Under the pieces are notes generated by a model. That model was not told where the DNA came from and did not search any database. It saw only the letters and a program-made list of their open reading frames with translations. Made by a program: the position numbers and the translations under genes. From Candidatus Poribacteria bacterium (GTDB lineage: Bacteria; Poribacteria; WGA-4E; WGA-3G), in the NCBI GenBank assembly GCA_028818705.1, contig JAPPNJ010000144.1, forward strand, positions 34,120-79,021: a DNA stretch of 44,902 nucleotides. The letters run 5' to 3'. Every line of letters begins with the position of its first letter. The first letter of the stretch is position 1. Shown one piece after another: positions 41,766 to 44,902 of the stretch.

Positions 41766-42313
41766 ACCCTCACCTCAATAATCGTCATTGTATCGTTGCC
41801 GAAAATGTCCACTACCTTGATAGCAAGTTTGCGGCGACCGGGTGTGCATTCATGTGCAGTGCTGACCAATTCTAATGAGCGATCCTTCTTCGTGCGGAAA
41901 CTCTGCCATTCATTTTCAAAGACGTAGTCACCTGTCCACTGTTCCTCCCACTCGCCTGTTTGCGAATCTTGCATACGGATAACCTCGTATTTGCTCTCAA
42001 AGTCAAAATCGACTGACCAGTAGTCAATCCAGTCTGTCCAGTGTTTCGTCAATACTTCTCGACTGACAATCCCATCTGCATCTTTGCTTACCTTGACAAC
42101 TTGCCCCTGCTCTACTACAATCCGGCTGCGTCTATTCTTAAGCGTCTGCTCGGCGTGGGAGATAGAATCCTGCGAGTAAAAGACGGAAAAATCGGTTAAT
42201 TCCACTGCCACCGTTGCAAGTCCCCCTGATAAGGGGGATTTAGGGGGTTCGGTCTCAAGTTCCTGATTATCAAGATAACGCTCACTATTATACTTATCAC
42301 TCGTAACCCCCCC
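41762..42313 (-). pseudogene. C-terminal part of the DNA methyltransferase, out of frame with its N-terminus
   Basis: A 183-residue stretch carrying HWTDWIDYWSVDFDFES, WTGDYVFENEWQSFRTKKDR and VVDIFGNDTMTIIEV, conserved as the C-terminal end of type III-like and related methyltransferases. It has no start codon of its own; the upstream frame ends a few codons after a G9 tract at 42307-42315. Reading the tract as G8 (or G11) would join it to the upstream part as one protein of about 738 residues. The TGA at its end overlaps the GHKL-ATPase start. The first residues include a palindromic repeat encoded as PPKSPLSGG. It may be expressed only when the frame is corrected, or the frameshift may be a sequencing error. 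Confidence 0.75.
42219..42250. repeat. Intergenic-type palindromic repeat inside the methyltransferase gene
   Basis: Plus strand: hairpin arms TCCCCCT (42221-42227) and AGGGGGA (42232-42238), followed by TTTAGGGGG. This resembles the CCCCCT/AGGGGG palindromic elements seen between genes in several bacterial groups. Here it is inside coding sequence and is read as PPKSPLSGG in the C-terminal frame. Confidence 0.65.
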
Positions 42314-43979
42314 CCGCTTTTTTGTCGGTCGGATAGAAAATAATTGGTTTGACTTCAATAAACGCCATATCGTGGAATACAACCTGACCTTGTTCCACTG
42401 CTCGTTTGTCAAACACTTCGGCAGGAATGAATTTCGGTGCGATGTCAATACCCTTGCTTTTTGCCTCGTCCAACACGTTGGGAAACAGGCCCATCTCAAA
42501 CTCAAAACCGAGAACATCCACACGTGTAATTTGGTGTCTGTGGCATTCAAAGATAATTTCTTCCACCAATAGACGCGTCACTGGCATGTTGATGGGCCCG
42601 ATTGCTATGAGTCTTCCGGCTTTCTTGCCTTGAAAATTGGCGAAACCGTCAGTCTTTTCAGCAGCATAGGCACGAAGGATGAGGTCGATGAACGCTTTTT
42701 CTTGCTCTTCTAACTGCTTCTGTTGTTCAGCCTCGCGCAGGTTCGGATTGACACCGATGTAATGTTGTCGTTCATACTTGCCGAGATTGAGGATTTCAAA
42801 GGCGCGGTAGTCTTTGCCGTCCGCTTTAAGCTGACGCTGCACGCCAATCATCCGTTTACGGGTGGTGTGGATGGCAAACTTGCCGAGATCTGTAGCGATC
42901 CACTTGCGTCCGAGTTTTTCAGCAACAGCTGGGGTGGTACCGGAGCCGCAGAAGAAGTCGGCGACGAGGTCCCCTTCATTGGAGGAGGCTTTGATGATGC
43001 GCTTAAGGAGGGCTTCGGGTTTTTGGGTGGGGTAACCGAGAATCTCACCTCCAATATTCAACATAGGAATTCGCCAAACACTATTCACAAGTTTATCAAC
43101 TACTTCAACATACCGAATCTTGCCGTCGTGATTTCGCACAACATCCGCTTTTTTAGTGGTAGAATTAAATTTTCGCATAGGTTGTCGCTTAACTTTACCG
43201 TCATCAAACGGCTCACGCTGCTCGTTCCAAATAAAATTATTACTTTTAATGAAATGAAAAAGCACATCATGAACTTGATGGAATTTTTTTGATTTTGCTT
43301 TTAATCCAGAGTTTGGATAGAACCATATAATTTCGTCACGAAAATTCCCAAAAATCTCATCTAACACCGACCTGATATAATTATTAACCCGCCAATCACA
43401 ATGCACATAGATGCTGCCATCTTCTGCTAGCAAATCACGCATCAGAATTAGCCGCTCATAGATCATTGAAATAAAGGAATCTTGTCCTTTGCCCCAAGTG
43501 TCACGGTAGGCGATTTCTTCAAGAATATTTGGATCTTTGGTAAAGGTTTCGTCCCCAATTTCGATGTCCACAGCAAAATCCGCGCCTACGTCAAAAGGTG
43601 GATCGATGTAGATAAGTTTGAGTCCGCCTTGGGCCTCAATCTCTTGGCGTAGCGGTCCGTTCTTGAGTGATGACAGAACGAGTTTGTTGTCGCCCCAGAT
43701 GAGTTTGTTCGTCCAGCCTTTAAGTTGGCGGCCGCGTGTGTCGAACATCGTAAGTTGCATGTCGGCTTCGGAAAGTTTTTCGGCGCGTGGTTCGTCTACC
43801 TGTTCAATTGTTTGAAATGGAAGAACGATGTTGCAGACCTCGTTGGTTTTGCCGTTCCAGACGAGTTCTACCTCACGCTTGTCTTCAAACAGTAGGAAGC
43901 GGTATTTGTCAGGCAGTGGTTTGTCTGCCTCAATAAAGCGGATGATTTCTTGTTGTTCTTGTTCGGTGAGTCGTGGCAT
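42297..43979 (-). CDS. Beta-class DNA methyltransferase, N-terminal part (frameshifted at a G9 tract)
   Basis: A 560-residue adenine- or cytosine-N methyltransferase piece. Motif IV is IDPPF (125-129), and motif I comes later as DFFCGSGTT (341-349), the order of beta-class enzymes. [15 protein letters not shown] (315-329) is a further family motif. The region between (about 210-300) is the likely target-recognition part. The frame stops at TGA four codons after the last conserved residues, through a G9 tract, while the missing C-terminus lies in another frame directly downstream. The ribosome site is weak. It looks type III-like; no Res subunit is present in the window. A methyltransferase with a homopolymer-controlled frame is a known form of phase variation. 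Confidence 0.85.
   Translation of the reverse strand: MPRLTEQEQQEIIRFIEADKPLPDKYRFLLFEDKREVELVWNGKTNEVCNIVLPFQTIEQVDEPRAEKLSEADMQLTMFDTRGRQLKGWTNKLIWGDNKLVLSSLKNGPLRQEIEAQGGLKLIYIDPPFDVGADFAVDIEIGDETFTKDPNILEEIAYRDTWGKGQDSFISMIYERLILMRDLLAEDGSIYVHCDWRVNNYIRSVLDEIFGNFRDEIIWFYPNSGLKAKSKKFHQVHDVLFHFIKSNNFIWNEQREPFDDGKVKRQPMRKFNSTTKKADVVRNHDGKIRYVEVVDKLVNSVWRIPMLNIGGEILGYPTQKPEALLKRIIKASSNEGDLVADFFCGSGTTPAVAEKLGRKWIATDLGKFAIHTTRKRMIGVQRQLKADGKDYRAFEILNLGKYERQHYIGVNPNLREAEQQKQLEEQEKAFIDLILRAYAAEKTDGFANFQGKKAGRLIAIGPINMPVTRLLVEEIIFECHRHQITRVDVLGFEFEMGLFPNVLDEAKSKGIDIAPKFIPAEVFDKRAVEQGQVVFHDMAFIEVKPIIFYPTDKKAGGGYE
42307..42315 (-). repeat. G9 homopolymer tract in the methyltransferase gene
   Basis: Nine consecutive C on the plus strand (G9 in the coding strand) at the exact point where the coding frame breaks. 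A one-base shorter tract restores an uninterrupted reading frame of about 738 codons. Confidence 0.85.
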
Positions 43980-44046
43980 AGTGCTTTCTTATTTCCGTTC
44001 ATCGTTTCACTAAATAGAAACAGAATTGGGATTGTGTTGTTTCCTA

Positions 44047-44493
44047 TTAACTTTCACCTACTGTCCCCTTGTCCTCTTTTTTCCTCTGAATTGCCATCCA
44101 TAATGTGTTTTCGCTTGAGATTAGTGCTTCAACTCTTTCTACAAAAAGCTGTTTTTTATCCTCAGCAGTAGCATATTCAATTGCTCCAGCGTCATAATAA
44201 TACTTTTCCTTCTTTAACGTTTCCGCCACCGTCCTATAGCTAATCCAATTTTCCTCAAATTTAAAGGTCTTTAATGCCGCTGTAGTGATTGCTAGAACTG
44301 TCGACAGTGTGATAGTAATCCATCTCTGTGTAGGATTTAATGTTACCAACACGGGAACTAAAGCCGAAATTATAATTGCTGCCCACTGGAATCCTTGAGA
44401 ATACCACTTGTTTCGAGAAGATCTTTCGTCGTACCACTGCACTTGACATTCATAACGTTCTTTCAGGTACTGTTCAAATTTTTCCTCTCCCAT
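44047..44493 (-). CDS. SLATT-domain membrane protein (DUF4231-like)
   Basis: A 148-residue protein with two membrane segments (about 36-53 and 57-76) between charged ends. The opening FEQYLKERYECQVQWYDERS and the closing ENWISYRTVAETLKKEKYYY and LISSENTLW are typical of SLATT/DUF4231 proteins. SLATT proteins are predicted pore-forming effectors in bacterial conflict systems, often paired with nucleotide or NAD-acting partners. The ATG at 44493 lies ten bases after GGAGG and just beyond the TIR-like stop (overlap of a few bases), so the two are coupled. A longer TTG start at 44502 is unlikely. The methyltransferase starts 67 nt downstream. Confidence 0.82.
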   Translation of the reverse strand: MGEEKFEQYLKERYECQVQWYDERSSRNKWYSQGFQWAAIIISALVPVLVTLNPTQRWITITLSTVLAITTAALKTFKFEENWISYRTVAETLKKEKYYYDAGAIEYATAEDKKQLFVERVEALISSENTLWMAIQRKKEDKGTVGES

Positions 44494-44494
44494 C

Positions 44495-44902
44495 TTATGC
44501 AAGCCTCCGAATTGCCCTTATGATTGTCGGAGTATTCCATCCAACAACTTCATTCGCTGCATTTTGAACTGCTTGCGGCATTCTCTTTGATCCCCATGGT
44601 TTAATTCCTAAAATGGGCTTATTCAAGTATTGGGCATAGTCAATTTCAAATTGTATCCAATTACTGTATGCTACATACATACCACCTAGAATAATGACTA
44701 CTTCTACAGGTCGTATTTGTTGACGCAATTCCTCTGCTAATTTGCGGTTATTATTTGCATCAACAGGATCATGCTTCGGCACACTATGGTTTGCACACAA
44801 AAAGTTTGGTGCCATTCTCAAACGATTAAGCAACCGATAATAACTCGTACTGACATTTATCAAAGTTATGGTTACACGACTAAAAGCGTTGCCTAAGGGC
44901 AT
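44495..44902 (-). CDS. TIR-like (DUF1863/MTH538-type) protein, 5' end at or beyond the window edge
   Basis: A 135-residue open frame that reaches the last base of the window, so it is probably truncated. Conserved features are YYRLLNRLRMAPNF, NHSVPKHDPVD, LRQQIRPVEVVIILGGMYV, SNWIQFEIDYAQYLNKPILG and PWGSKRMPQAVQNAANEVVG, with a final WNTPTIIRAIR. This pattern fits the TIR-like family with DUF1863/MTH538-type folds, some of which make or bind nucleotide signals in Thoeris-like defence. The expected N-terminal strand (FISH) is not visible. The stop overlaps the SLATT start, a typical conflict-system pairing. Function, including any NAD hydrolysis, is inference. Confidence 0.78.
   Translation of the reverse strand: MPLGNAFSRVTITLINVSTSYYRLLNRLRMAPNFLCANHSVPKHDPVDANNNRKLAEELRQQIRPVEVVIILGGMYVAYSNWIQFEIDYAQYLNKPILGIKPWGSKRMPQAVQNAANEVVGWNTPTIIRAIRRLA

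Noticed and set aside
42314..42550. Extension of the C-terminal methyltransferase frame to 42550
   Set aside because: This part overlaps the N-terminal methyltransferase gene out of frame and shows no conserved motif; only the section downstream of the G9 tract is real.
1..44902. tRNA or rRNA genes
   Set aside because: No cloverleaf-like or rRNA-conserved sequence was seen in the intergenic gaps, though this was judged by eye only.

Overview
The window reads as a bacterial chromosome fragment of moderate GC. Its gene content fits Candidatus Poribacteria or a closely related sponge or marine lineage: several phytanoyl-CoA-dioxygenase-like (PhyH) genes, a DUF1800/DUF1501/NHL trio, LamG and TolB-like secreted proteins, a CRTAC1/UnbV protein, many sugar-type dehydrogenases and isomerases, and intergenic palindromes. 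The lineage call is an inference from content; there is no rRNA or other phylogenetic marker in the window.

Layout. 1-3.5 kb: a plus-strand operon of DUF1800 (cut by the window edge), DUF1501 and an NHL propeller, closed by a strong terminator. 3.7-10.4 kb: a promoter, then six tandem paralogous lipoproteins, then two paralogous TolB/PD40 propeller proteins. 10.4-12.8 kb: hrpB helicase on the minus strand, divergent from a TPR/propeller protein and fdhD (12.9-15.9 kb). 16.0-20.4 kb: a small membrane protein, an alcohol dehydrogenase, a Gfo/Idh/MocA oxidoreductase, a sugar isomerase/epimerase-like protein and a methyltransferase. 20.6-28.5 kb, minus strand: PhyH plus a VOC protein, two LamG proteins, then nagA, a TPR protein and a CRTAC1 protein joined by 4-nt stop/start overlaps. 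28.7-31.3 kb, plus strand: aldo/keto reductase, SpoU-type RNA methyltransferase, zinc alcohol dehydrogenase. 31.4-33.4 kb, minus strand: two lipoproteins, a PD-(D/E)XK-like protein and an XRE-type regulator. 33.8-36.1 kb, plus strand: an enolase-superfamily enzyme and an atypical PhyH protein. 36.1-37.9 kb: a tandem pair of PhyH paralogs.

37.9-44.9 kb, all minus strand, looks like a defence or conflict island and appears richer in AT. In transcription order it holds a TIR-like (DUF1863/MTH538-type) protein, a SLATT/DUF4231 membrane protein, a beta-class DNA methyltransferase split by a frameshift at a G9 tract, a GHKL-ATPase with an N-terminal STAS-like region, a DUF4325 STAS-like protein, a PIN nuclease, an AAA/OLD-like ATPase and a possible PD-(D/E)XK-like partner. 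Most neighbours overlap or nearly touch, which suggests co-expression.

The two most interesting signals are: (i) four exported proteins of two unrelated folds (two TolB-like, two LamG) that end in the same C-terminal motif, TT-x-W-(G/A)-x-(V/M/I)-K, a candidate sorting or anchoring tag; and (ii) the GHKL-ATPase / DUF4325 / PIN cassette embedded next to a possibly phase-variable methyltransferase. Assignments rest on reading motifs by eye; no database search was run.
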